Shown here in pieces: positions 27,447 through 34,999 of a stretch of DNA of 55,234 nt. The position numbers were made by a program, and so were the translations under genes. The DNA lies in NCBI GenBank assembly GCA_964518335.1, contig CAZFDT010000034.1, forward strand, positions 1 to 55,234, written 5' to 3'. This DNA comes from CAZFDT01 sp964518335 (lineage in GTDB: Bacteria > Planctomycetota > Phycisphaerae > Phycisphaerales > Phycisphaeraceae). Each line of letters starts with the position of its first letter. The first letter of the stretch is position 1. The notes under the pieces were generated by a model that was given only the letters and a program-made list of their open reading frames with translations, ran no database searches and was not told the DNA's origin.

Positions 27447-28240
27447 CACGGGTCCCGTTCAAAGTGCTCCGTGAGCAGCTTGTCGGGCGTCATCGTGGTG
27501 CCGTGACCATCGGCCCACAGGTAGTTGCCAGTGCCCAGGTGCGGACTGCCTGCGTTGTCGGGAAGTCCGCTCTTGACCATTCCTGACGTATAGTCGGCCC
27601 ATGCGTTGGCGTTCAACTGTGCCGATTCGGCCAGGAGAAACGTGGCGGCGGGCTTGGTCAGCTTGAATTCCTGGATGGGGCCAAACTGCAGACCGGGGTT
27701 TCCTGTACCCGGGAACAGGTAGGCGTCGCCCCGGCCGAACGCCGTCTGGTTGTAGCCATAGCTGGTAGCGTGGTTGCCGCCCCACACGCTCATGCCTCTA
27801 TCGCTGGGACATTGAAAGGCGCCGTTCTTCTTGTCGGTCTTGGTCAGGTTCTGCGGCGAACACTGTTCCGGTGCAAACGGCGGAGGCGTCGTGCGATTGT
27901 TGATCGGCTGCTCCGAGAGATAAGTCACGCCCATCGTCTTGGCAATCACGCGCGTCCAGCACGGCCGATTGCCGTAGATTTCCACCGGCGTCAGCGCTTG
28001 GGTGAATGAGGTCCCGACTGCGTCCGGCCACCAAAAGGCGTTCTCTTGAACGTAGGCGTGCGCACCAGTAGTCAACTGTCGCATGTTCGCCAGGCACAGG
28101 GTGCGCCGCGCCGCTTCCCGCCCTTCGGACAGGGCCGGCAGCAACAGAGCGATCAGCAGGGCCACGATGGAAATCACCACCAGCAGTTCCACGAGGGTAA
28201 AGGCTTGGACCGGGCGATTTTGGCTGTGTTCCGGGATCAT
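27446..28240 (-). CDS. Prepilin-type (type II pseudopilin, DUF1559-like) protein
   Basis: The 264-residue protein carries a type IV prepilin leader: MIPEHSQNRPVQA, then FTLVELLVVISIVALLIALL as the hydrophobic helix, with Glu at mature position 5. Cleavage would follow Ala rather than the usual Gly. The C-terminal HLGTGNYLWADGH matches the H-X9-DG motif of DUF1559-family planctomycete proteins. Several Cys residues lie in the globular domain. AGGAG precedes the ATG at 28240. The protein is expected in the inner membrane and periplasm, assembled or anchored as a pseudopilin. It follows a PEP-CTERM gene and overlaps the GH42-like gene, so it is part of the surface/secretion part of this locus. 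Confidence 0.88.
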   Translation of the reverse strand: MIPEHSQNRPVQAFTLVELLVVISIVALLIALLLPALSEGREAARRTLCLANMRQLTTGAHAYVQENAFWWPDAVGTSFTQALTPVEIYGNRPCWTRVIAKTMGVTYLSEQPINNRTTPPPFAPEQCSPQNLTKTDKKNGAFQCPSDRGMSVWGGNHATSYGYNQTAFGRGDAYLFPGTGNPGLQFGPIQEFKLTKPAATFLLAESAQLNANAWADYTSGMVKSGLPDNAGSPHLGTGNYLWADGHGTTMTPDKLLTEHFERDP

Positions 28241-28281
28241 GGACGCTACTCCTGTATGCATGTCCCGCTAGCGACCCAGCG

Positions 28282-28318
28282 CCCCCCCCAGTTAAGCGAC
28301 CACAGACTACCCCCCCCC
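28282..28318. repeat. Paired poly-C tracts
   Basis: A run of eight C (28282-28289) and a run of nine C (28310-28318) lie 20 bases apart between the PEP-CTERM and prepilin genes. On the transcript they read as G8 and G9 runs. They may slip during replication or fold as a G-quadruplex. Confidence 0.8.
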
Positions 28319-28328
28319 GTCCACCGCC

Positions 28329-29933
28329 TCAGCACCGACGCCCGCGGCCGCCGCAACCCATCACCACCAGCCCCAGCCCCGCCAGGATCAGTGAACTCGG
28401 CTCGGGAATCAGCGCAATCAGCACCTCACCCGTCAGTGGGTCGAACGACGCTTCATACCCACTGGCCAAGCCGGTCACCTGCACACTGGCGAAGCTGCCG
28501 GCGTAGCTGTCGAAGTCGAAGATCTTGATCGTCCCAGGCGTGTTAAAGCCCGAGGCGAATTCAAGATTGAGGGTGCCGTCGAAGGTGACGGACTCGGCTC
28601 CGGCGTCCGCGCTGCCCTTGGCGAGGTCGTAGGTGCCGGCGGTCAAACCGTCGATCTGGAAGTGTGCGACACCCGTCGCGAAGAACAGCAAACTCCGAAG
28701 CGATGCGTGTGTGTAATCAAACGTCATGGTCCCGATTCCCCCGTTGGTGTCTTCATCACCGACGGCGAGAGTTCCATCGATCGTCGCTCGGCCGTACAGC
28801 GTGCCCGTGCCGGCGAGCGTGCCGCCACTGACATTGACGTAAGTCGCGACGCTGCCGTCGATCTGCAGGGTGCCTTCATACACGTTGGTGAGACCGTCGT
28901 AGACGTGGTCCGCGGTCAGCACCAGTCGGCCGGCGCCACGCTTGTTGATTGCGCTGGCGGCCGGGTTATTGTCGGACTTCAAGCCGACATCGTCCAGTAC
29001 ACCGTCGATGGTCACCGTCATCGCCACGTCAGTGACGTAGAAGATGCGGGGAGCATCGGTGGGGAATTGTGTGGTCGTGTTAAAGCCCGCGGTATTGATC
29101 GTACCCGTGTTCGTGAAACGAATATCGTTCGTGCCGTCAAAGACGACCCAGGAGGTGAAGTTCGGAAAGGCGATGAGATTCGTAAGACTCAGGGCCGACC
29201 CTGTGTCGTTACGAAGAATAGGGCTATTGGTCGAACTGCTGCTGGTGGCGTGGCCCAGTATCAGCGAACCCGACGCCAGTCCACCATTGGAAGCGCTATT
29301 CAGGACGAGCGTATTGACGTTGTTAATTCTCGTGTCGCCGGCGCTGCTGTTGCTTCCCGCCAGAATCACCTGTGACCCCGCAACTCCACCGGTCGCCAGA
29401 TTGCCAATAATCGTCAAACCTGAGTAGCTATTGGCGCCGGCGAGCGTGATGGAGCCTGTGGCATTATTCGCATTCACCGTGAGCTGAGTCGCGGCGCCGG
29501 TAATGGCGTTGTTGATAATGCTATCTCCCGCGCCCGAGGTCATGGTTCCCGAATCGGCGAAGGAGATCGCCGTGCCCGAAAGGGTCACATCACCCTCCTG
29601 AAAGTTGATGGTGGCGGCCGCTTGAGAACCCGTGACGCTGACTGAGTAGGCGCTCGGCGCATTGGTGCCGGCGGAGAAGTTCAGAATATCAATACTGGTG
29701 GTGTTCGTCGTGCCAGGAGCGATGGTCCCATTGAGGCTTGTGCTCCAGAACTGATCGGTACCCCACGTGCCATACCCGCTGCCTGTTCCGACGGGAATCG
29801 TCGTTCCTGTCCCCGTCGCATTGCCGTTGGTATCCCAGTACAACGTCGCCGCATGCGTCGGCACCGACAGAGCTATTGCGGTCATGGCTCCCAGGGCAAT
29901 CTGGAATCGTTGCTGGTTCGTCGTCATACGCAT
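28329..29933 (-). CDS. PEP-CTERM protein with autotransporter-associated beta-strand repeats
   Basis: The 534-residue protein has a signal peptide (IALGAMTAIALSVPTHAA), a long Thr/Ser/Asn/Gly-rich beta-strand region, and a C-terminal PEP-CTERM sorting signal: IPEPSSLILAGLGLVVMG followed by CGGRGRRC. GAGRLVLTADHVYDGLTNVYEGTLQIDG-type repeats (about 335-365, shown here only in part) match autotransporter-associated beta-strand repeats. AAGGAGG lies seven bases before the ATG, a very strong ribosome-binding site. PEP-CTERM proteins are processed by exosortase and end up in the cell envelope or exopolysaccharide; no exosortase gene is in this window. It lies 44 bases downstream of the regulator gene and is likely in the same transcript. 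Glycan binding or surface display is inferred. Confidence 0.88.
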   Translation of the reverse strand: MRMTTNQQRFQIALGAMTAIALSVPTHAATLYWDTNGNATGTGTTIPVGTGSGYGTWGTDQFWSTSLNGTIAPGTTNTTSIDILNFSAGTNAPSAYSVSVTGSQAAATINFQEGDVTLSGTAISFADSGTMTSGAGDSIINNAITGAATQLTVNANNATGSITLAGANSYSGLTIIGNLATGGVAGSQVILAGSNSSAGDTRINNVNTLVLNSASNGGLASGSLILGHATSSSSTNSPILRNDTGSALSLTNLIAFPNFTSWVVFDGTNDIRFTNTGTINTAGFNTTTQFPTDAPRIFYVTDVAMTVTIDGVLDDVGLKSDNNPAASAINKRGAGRLVLTADHVYDGLTNVYEGTLQIDGSVATYVNVSGGTLAGTGTLYGRATIDGTLAVGDEDTNGGIGTMTFDYTHASLRSLLFFATGVAHFQIDGLTAGTYDLAKGSADAGAESVTFDGTLNLEFASGFNTPGTIKIFDFDSYAGSFASVQVTGLASGYEASFDPLTGEVLIALIPEPSSLILAGLGLVVMGCGGRGRRC

Positions 29934-29976
29934 GGACCGTCCTCCTTTGCTGTGTTAGTCAATGGACATGAGCGGA

Positions 29977-31056
29977 TCACTGAACGCTGGCCGTCTCGCC
30001 CGAGAGGGGCACGGGCGTGCAGGTTCGACCGATGGACAGTTTGGGTGCGATGGTGTGGCGGACGACGTGGCCGGTGTCGATCATCTCGGCGATGACCTCG
30101 GCGGCGCGGGTGACGCCGGCGGCCGGCGAATTGATGACGCGGTACAAGTCGCTGACGCCCAGGCGTTGCGGCTCGGCGGCGCCCAGGGCCACCACGCCGA
30201 TGCGCTGCGGCACCGGCCAGCCCGATTGCTGCAGCAGGTGGATGAAGCGGCACGCGCGGATGTCGCCCTCGATCAGCAGGGCGGTGGGCGTGTCCTGGGC
30301 GATGTCGAGCTGGTGGATCAGCGCTGACTCGTCTTCCGGCCGCTCCAGTGCCAGCTCGCGAGCGCTGTGGCTGATGCCCAGGTTGGCCGCGTGCTCCTCG
30401 AAGAGGCTCGAGAGTTTGCGGAAGTAGGCCGAACTCTCGCGGTTGACGAACCAGACGCGGCGATGGCCACCGGCGACGATGAGTTGCAGCGCGGTGCCGA
30501 TCAGTGCGTCGAGATCGAATCGGATCCAACTCACTCCGCTGGGACAGTCGCCATCGGCCAACTCGCCGATGACCACCAGGGGCGTCTCGTTATGCAGCAG
30601 GCGTTCGACGATGGCTCGCGTGGGGGTGCCCCAGAGAATGATGCCGCTCTGGCGCCGAGCCCACTCGGCGGCGGCATCCACCGCCGTCGGGGCGAACACA
30701 CTCACGGTCAACTCGTAGCCCAGCTTGCCAACCGCCTGCTGCAGCGTGAAAAGCTGGTCATCGACGATGAGGTCGTGGGTCTCGGCCATGATCACGATCA
30801 GGCCGACGGTGGCAGCATTGTGCTGCACGGGCTTGCTCGCATCGGGAGTGCTGACGAACGTGCCCTTGCCACGATGGGCGGTGACCAGACCGTCGGCCTG
30901 GAGTCGCAGCAGGGCCTGGCGGACAGTGCCCTGAGCAACGGCATACTCGCTCATGAGCTGGTTCTGCGACGGCAAAGCCTGGCCGGGCCGGTAGATGCCG
31001 CGGGCGATCTTGGCTTTAAGGTCAGCGCGGATGTGCTGGTGTTTGGTCAGAATCAT
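29977..31056 (-). CDS. AraR-type transcriptional regulator (GntR DNA-binding domain, LacI-like effector domain)
   Basis: The 359-residue protein starts with a GntR winged helix (about 1-70): IARGIYRPGQALPSQNQLM, then SEYAVAQGTVRQALLRL and the wing HRGKGTFVST. From TVGLIVIMAETHD it continues with a LacI/GalR-like periplasmic-binding domain that would bind a sugar. This is the layout of Bacillus AraR. Its promoter carries consensus boxes (TTGACA, 17-base spacer, TATAAA) overlapped by the AACTAG operator motif, so autoregulation is likely. It is divergent from the sulfatase-SASA-GH172 operon and upstream of the PEP-CTERM series. The same motif occurs at the second locus, where the paralogous regulator gene is decayed. 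Confidence 0.92.
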   Translation of the reverse strand: MILTKHQHIRADLKAKIARGIYRPGQALPSQNQLMSEYAVAQGTVRQALLRLQADGLVTAHRGKGTFVSTPDASKPVQHNAATVGLIVIMAETHDLIVDDQLFTLQQAVGKLGYELTVSVFAPTAVDAAAEWARRQSGIILWGTPTRAIVERLLHNETPLVVIGELADGDCPSGVSWIRFDLDALIGTALQLIVAGGHRRVWFVNRESSAYFRKLSSLFEEHAANLGISHSARELALERPEDESALIHQLDIAQDTPTALLIEGDIRACRFIHLLQQSGWPVPQRIGVVALGAAEPQRLGVSDLYRVINSPAAGVTRAAEVIAEMIDTGHVVRHTIAPKLSIGRTCTPVPLSGETASVQ

Positions 31057-31093
31057 GCGGTTTCAAGCCCTGCGAGGCGGATCGGACTCAGCC

Positions 31094-31128
31094 AACTAGT
31101 TTATACAACATACAAGATGGCGTGTCAA
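31094..31128 (-). promoter_or_regulatory. Promoter of the regulator gene with overlapping operator (site A)
   Basis: On the minus strand TTGACA (31128-31123) and TATAAA (31105-31100) are separated by exactly 17 bases, a near-perfect sigma-70 promoter reading into the regulator gene. The plus-strand operator AACTAG-TT-TATACA (31094-31107) covers the -10 box, so a bound regulator would block its own transcription. Confidence 0.7.
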
Positions 31129-31282
31129 TGCGATTTGTGCCTTGGCAAGCCGAATATTTGGGTCCTGACGTTCGCCGATCCAAGTGCGCAAGGCCCGCAT
31201 TCCCGCCAGCGATGCGCCGCCTCTGCCCTCGGCCGAACAGTGCTACATCTATACAGGTGCGGCCGCAGGAGTGCCAGGGTTT

Positions 31283-31298
31283 AACTAGTATATACATC
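31283..31298 (+). promoter_or_regulatory. Operator motif, site B
   Basis: AACTAGTATATACATC matches the shared motif AACTAG-NN-TA(T/G)ACA. It lies between the regulator promoter and the start of the sulfatase operon. Confidence 0.55.
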
Positions 31299-31347
31299 AA
31301 ATGGGTGTTCGTATGAGATTCCTCTTGCATCTACGGGAGGGGTTTCT

Positions 31348-31461
31348 ATGATGACACTTCGGCATCCTCGGCTTCGCATAGCCCCGTCGGGCAGGCGTAC
31401 CGTTGGTCTAGATCTTAGTGCTTTATTTAGTGTATGTTATGGCAATATTGGGCAGGGATAG
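31348..31461 (+). CDS. Possible small protein of 37 residues
   Basis: GGGAGGGG precedes ATGATG, followed by 37 codons (MMTLRHPRLRIAP at the start) and a TAG. The product is basic at its N-terminus and resembles nothing I know. It lies between operator sites B and C, in a leader region. It may be a leader peptide or chance; the ribosome-binding site is the only positive evidence. Confidence 0.2.
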   Translation: MMTLRHPRLRIAPSGRRTVGLDLSALFSVCYGNIGQG

Positions 31462-31546
31462 GCCTGCGTACTGATCCGATTTTGCAGCTCCAGGAACGCG
31501 GCGGAGCAACAAGGTCCGCTCCGCTTGGAATGCCTTCATGCGAGGT

Positions 31547-31564
31547 TTGAACTAGACTAGACAA
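31547..31564 (+). promoter_or_regulatory. Operator motif, site C
   Basis: TTGAACTAGACTAGACAA contains the AACTAG-NN-TAGACA motif and an inner palindrome CTAGACTAG. It lies 79 bases before the sulfatase start and differs at one position from the site at 46657-46674 in front of the second catabolic operon. Confidence 0.65.
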
Positions 31565-31642
31565 TGTGGTGGTGCCGTCGCCGTCTCGAACGCTCGCGTC
31601 ATAGGTCCAAGCCGTGTCTGTACCCAGTTGAAAGGATGCGTC

Positions 31643-33214
31643 ATGTCCCTTGGATTGCGTGACCACAGAAGCTTCTTCAGTCATCTGGGCATCGGAGCGG
31701 CGGCGCTGGCATCCCAGTCCGCATGGGCGCAGAGCATTGGTCCGGCCACCGGCCCGGCCGCGGCAGGCGCCGAAGTGAACAAGCGGCCCAACATCCTGTT
31801 TATCCTCAGTGACGATCAGCAGGCCAACACAATTCGTGCCATGGGCAACGACCAGATCATTACGCCCAACCTGGACCGACTCGCCGCCGAGGGTGTGGCG
31901 TGTGATAACGCTTACATCATGGGGGGCAATTTTGCGGCGGTTTGCATGCCCAGCCGAGCGATGATCATGACCGGTCGCACATTGTTTCATCTGGACCTCA
32001 GCCGCGGCACGCCGCACACCGAAAACGGCAAACTCAGCGACAAGTACCAGACACTTCCCGAAACGCTGCGCCACAACGGGTACGCTACCTTCGCCACGGG
32101 CAAGCAGCACAACGGCCCGGCGGTGGTCGCGCGCGGCTTCACCCACGCCGAAGCCCTGCTCATCGGCGGCATGTCGCACCACATGGGCGTTCACGTCAAC
32201 GACTTTGACCCCACCGGCGAATACCCGTTCTCCGCCACACACGTCGCCAAGCAATACTCCAGTGAGGCGTTTACGGACGCGGCCGTCAGGTTCCTCAAGG
32301 ATCGACCGAAGGATCGGCCGTTCTTCATGTACGTCGCCTACACCGCACCACACGAGCCGTTGATGGCTCCGCCCGAATATCGGGCGATGTACGATCCCGA
32401 CAAGATCAGGCTGCCCGCCAACTTCATGCCGCAGCACCCGTTCGACACTGGCCCGCAGGGCGACTTCGTACGCCCGTTCCTGGCCGCCGACGACTGCACG
32501 CCCGATTCGGTCCTGCACGAACAGGAGCGACCGATTACGCCCGACAACGCCCGGAGGCTCACGGCAGCGTACTACGCCATGATTACGCACATGGATGCGC
32601 AGATTGGGCGACTACTCGACACACTCGAGGAGATCGGCGAGGCGGACAACACAATCATCGTGTTTACAGGGGACAACGGTCTGGGCATCGGTCAGCACGG
32701 GTGCTACCACAAGCAGACGGTGTACGAGCACGACGTGCGCGTGCCGTTGATCCTGCGAGGGCCGGGTATCCCCAGGGGTGCACGGCGCGAGGCGATGTGC
32801 TACTTGTACGACCTGTTCCCCACGTTGTGTGAGCTCAGTGGTGTATCTGCACCCGCCACCGTCGAGGGCAAGAGCCTGGTGCCGATGATGCGCGATGAAG
32901 GTGCCGTCCATCGCCTGACGCAGTATTTCGCGTATATCAACACGTGGCGCGGCGTCCGCGATCAGCGATACAAGCTCATCGAGTTCGCTTGGAAGCGGGC
33001 GGCCGACGGCAGTACTCAGCGCAAGACCCTGCTGTTCGATGTTCAGGCCGATCCGCTGGAGGTCCACGATCTGTCGAGCAAGCCCGAGCATGCCCAGCAC
33101 GTAACGCGACTTCGCGCAGAGATGTTCCGCTGGCGCGACGAGCTTGGTGATACGGCCGACAAGGGGTCACTCTTCTGGCAGGTGTACGACGAGGCGATGA
33201 CGAGCGTCAACTGA
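31643..33214 (+). CDS. Exported sulfatase, type I
   Basis: The 523-residue protein begins with a Tat- or Sec-like signal (RDHRSFFSHLGIGAAALASQ, ending SAWA). RPNILFILSDDQQ gives the first metal-binding motif, CMPSRAMIMTG (Cys101) the formylglycine signature, and IIVFTGDNGLGIGQHG the later ligands. AAAGGA lies upstream of the ATG at 31643. It is the first gene of the plus-strand operon controlled from the operator-rich divergent region. It would remove sulfate from a polysaccharide or oligosaccharide outside the cytoplasm. Glycan sulfatases of this type in planctomycetes act on marine sulfated polysaccharides; which one is not readable here. Confidence 0.93.
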   Translation: MSLGLRDHRSFFSHLGIGAAALASQSAWAQSIGPATGPAAAGAEVNKRPNILFILSDDQQANTIRAMGNDQIITPNLDRLAAEGVACDNAYIMGGNFAAVCMPSRAMIMTGRTLFHLDLSRGTPHTENGKLSDKYQTLPETLRHNGYATFATGKQHNGPAVVARGFTHAEALLIGGMSHHMGVHVNDFDPTGEYPFSATHVAKQYSSEAFTDAAVRFLKDRPKDRPFFMYVAYTAPHEPLMAPPEYRAMYDPDKIRLPANFMPQHPFDTGPQGDFVRPFLAADDCTPDSVLHEQERPITPDNARRLTAAYYAMITHMDAQIGRLLDTLEEIGEADNTIIVFTGDNGLGIGQHGCYHKQTVYEHDVRVPLILRGPGIPRGARREAMCYLYDLFPTLCELSGVSAPATVEGKSLVPMMRDEGAVHRLTQYFAYINTWRGVRDQRYKLIEFAWKRAADGSTQRKTLLFDVQADPLEVHDLSSKPEHAQHVTRLRAEMFRWRDELGDTADKGSLFWQVYDEAMTSVN

Positions 33215-33273
33215 CCGCCCGCTTTACTGATCGCTTTCGAGTTGCAGGGAACCATCAGCAAAAGGATTCGCGT

Positions 33274-34848
33274 ATGGCCGGACGTATGATGCGGATAGCG
33301 GCAGTTGTGTCACTGGCAGTCGCGATTCAGGGCGGCCGAGCGCACGCGGATGTGAAGCTGCCAGCCGTGATCGGCAGCCACATGGTGCTTCAGCGTGACG
33401 TTGAAGCTCGCGTGTGGGGCTGGGCGGATGTGGGCGAACAGGTCACGGTGACGGTGGGGGACAAGCAAATGCCGACGGTGACCGCCGACGCAGAGGGCCA
33501 GTGGATCGTGAAGGTTCCCGCGCATTCGGCGGGCGGACCGGTCCGCATCGTGGTGCAAGGTAATAACACGATTACGCTGGACAACGTGCTGTTCGGCGAT
33601 GTGTGGGTCTGCTCCGGACAGTCGAACATGACGTGGCAACTGCTCAAGAGCAGGAATGGCAAGGCGGAGATTGCCGAGGCTGATTTCCCGCGAATTCGCC
33701 TTTTCACGGTGCCGCGCGAGCCTGCCGGGCAACCGCAGGAGGATTGCACGGGCCAGTGGGTCGAGTGTAGTCCCGCCACGATTGCGACCTTCAGTGGCGT
33801 CGCATACTTCTTTGGTCGTCATCTGCATCGGGAACTGGATGTTCCGATTGGCTTGGTGCATTCTTCACACGGCGGCACGCCTGTCGCCGCGTGGACGCCT
33901 TTATCGGTGCTGCAGACCGGGCCTGATGCGGACACTCTCTTTCAGCGGCATCGCGACTACGCCGCAAGATACCCGCAAGCCCTCCAGAACTATGAGGCCG
34001 CGATGGAAAAGTGGGCGCAGGCCGCCTCCGATGCCAGAACCCAGGGCAACCCTGAACCCCCCAAACCTCGAAAGCCGATTGCGCCGGAGAAGAGCCCGAT
34101 TCAACCCGCGGTACTCTACAACGGGATGATTCACCCGCTCACAACACTGACCATCAAAGGTGCCATCTGGTATCAGGGCGAGAACAATGTCGCCATGGCT
34201 CACCTGTATCGTCAGATGCTGCCGAGGATGATTCAGGGCTGGCGCCGGGAATGGGACCAGGGCGACTTTCCCTTCGGCATCGTGCAACTGGCCAACTGCA
34301 TGGATCCGGAGAGCCAACCGGTTGAAAGCACTTGGGCCGAACTGCGCGAAGCGCAGGCCATCACCGCGCGCACCGTGCCCAACTGCGGCCTCGCCGTGAC
34401 CATCGACATCGGCGGGCAGAATATCCACCCGACCAACAAACAGGACGTCGGCAAGCGGCTGGGCCTATGGGCGTTGGCCAAGGTCTATGGCCAGGACGTG
34501 ATCTTCAGCGGTCCGGAGTACGATCGCATGACGGTAGAGAACAGCACCATCCGCATCACCTTCAAGCACACCGCCGGAGGCTTGGTGGTCAAGGACGTCG
34601 ATGCGCTCAAGGGGTTTGCCATCGCCGGCGACGACCGCAAGTTTGTCTGGGCCGATGCAACGATTGACGGCGACACTGTTATCGTCCGAAGTCCGCAGGT
34701 GACGCAGCCGGTGGCCGTGCGTTACGCCTGGTCAAACAACCCCGAGTGCAACCTCTACAACAAGGCCGACCTGCCAGCGATCCCGTTCCGAACCGATGAT
34801 TGGGCCGGTATGACGACAGGGGCAAAGCATTCTCCATCGGTTGATTAG
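33274..34848 (+). CDS. Sialate O-acetylesterase-like (SASA) exported esterase, copy 1
   Basis: The 524-residue protein has a signal peptide ending AHA, an N-terminal beta-sandwich (DVKLPAVIGSHMVLQRD) and an SGNH-type SASA domain. VCSGQSNM holds nucleophile Ser117, HSSHGGTPVAAW and AIWYQGENN are the next blocks, and NIHPTNK holds the catalytic His. The residue two before that His is Asn, where many relatives have Asp. AAAGGA precedes the ATG. It is 59 bases after the sulfatase. Blocks at both ends are nearly identical in DNA to the second copy at 39234-40811, while the middle has diverged. Removal of acetyl groups from the glycan is the likely role. Confidence 0.9.
   Translation: MAGRMMRIAAVVSLAVAIQGGRAHADVKLPAVIGSHMVLQRDVEARVWGWADVGEQVTVTVGDKQMPTVTADAEGQWIVKVPAHSAGGPVRIVVQGNNTITLDNVLFGDVWVCSGQSNMTWQLLKSRNGKAEIAEADFPRIRLFTVPREPAGQPQEDCTGQWVECSPATIATFSGVAYFFGRHLHRELDVPIGLVHSSHGGTPVAAWTPLSVLQTGPDADTLFQRHRDYAARYPQALQNYEAAMEKWAQAASDARTQGNPEPPKPRKPIAPEKSPIQPAVLYNGMIHPLTTLTIKGAIWYQGENNVAMAHLYRQMLPRMIQGWRREWDQGDFPFGIVQLANCMDPESQPVESTWAELREAQAITARTVPNCGLAVTIDIGGQNIHPTNKQDVGKRLGLWALAKVYGQDVIFSGPEYDRMTVENSTIRITFKHTAGGLVVKDVDALKGFAIAGDDRKFVWADATIDGDTVIVRSPQVTQPVAVRYAWSNNPECNLYNKADLPAIPFRTDDWAGMTTGAKHSPSVD
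33349..33630 (+). repeat. Near-identical block shared by SASA copies 1 and 2 (5' part)
   Basis: This 282-base block matches 39321-39602 without gaps; I count about 19 mismatches by eye. A second block, 34336-34803, matches 40308-40775 with the same length. The sequence between the blocks is much less similar. Confidence 0.85.
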
Positions 34849-34870
34849 GGCGTCACTCAAAGGAGGCGTA

Positions 34871-34975
34871 ATGTCAGCATGTGGATTGCTGTTCAGCAGC
34901 CCTTTGGGCAACAGATTGCGTCGATCCAAACCTGCGACCATGGACACTTCAGCCGCCAAACCCGCCAGCGGGTAA
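34871..34975 (+). CDS. Small open frame of 34 codons in frame with the GH172 gene
   Basis: AAAGGAGG stands four bases before ATG-TCA, the best ribosome-binding site in this stretch. The frame runs 34 codons (MSACGLLFSSPLGNRLRRSK at the start) to a TAA, 24 bases before the GH172 ATG and in the same frame. It could be a leader peptide whose translation feeds the GH172 gene, or the former N-terminus of that gene cut off by a nonsense codon. Confidence 0.35.
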   Translation: MSACGLLFSSPLGNRLRRSKPATMDTSAAKPASG

Positions 34976-34999
34976 AGGGCCCAACCGCCATACACACCC

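Larger units (their letters stand above)
31057..31642. promoter_or_regulatory. Divergent control region of the main locus
   Basis: These 586 bases separate the regulator gene from the exported-sulfatase operon. They hold the regulator promoter (31100-31128), three copies of the AACTAG operator motif (31094, 31283, 31549), a TGTATGTTATGG element at 31431, and a possible small open frame at 31348-31461. Confidence 0.7.
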
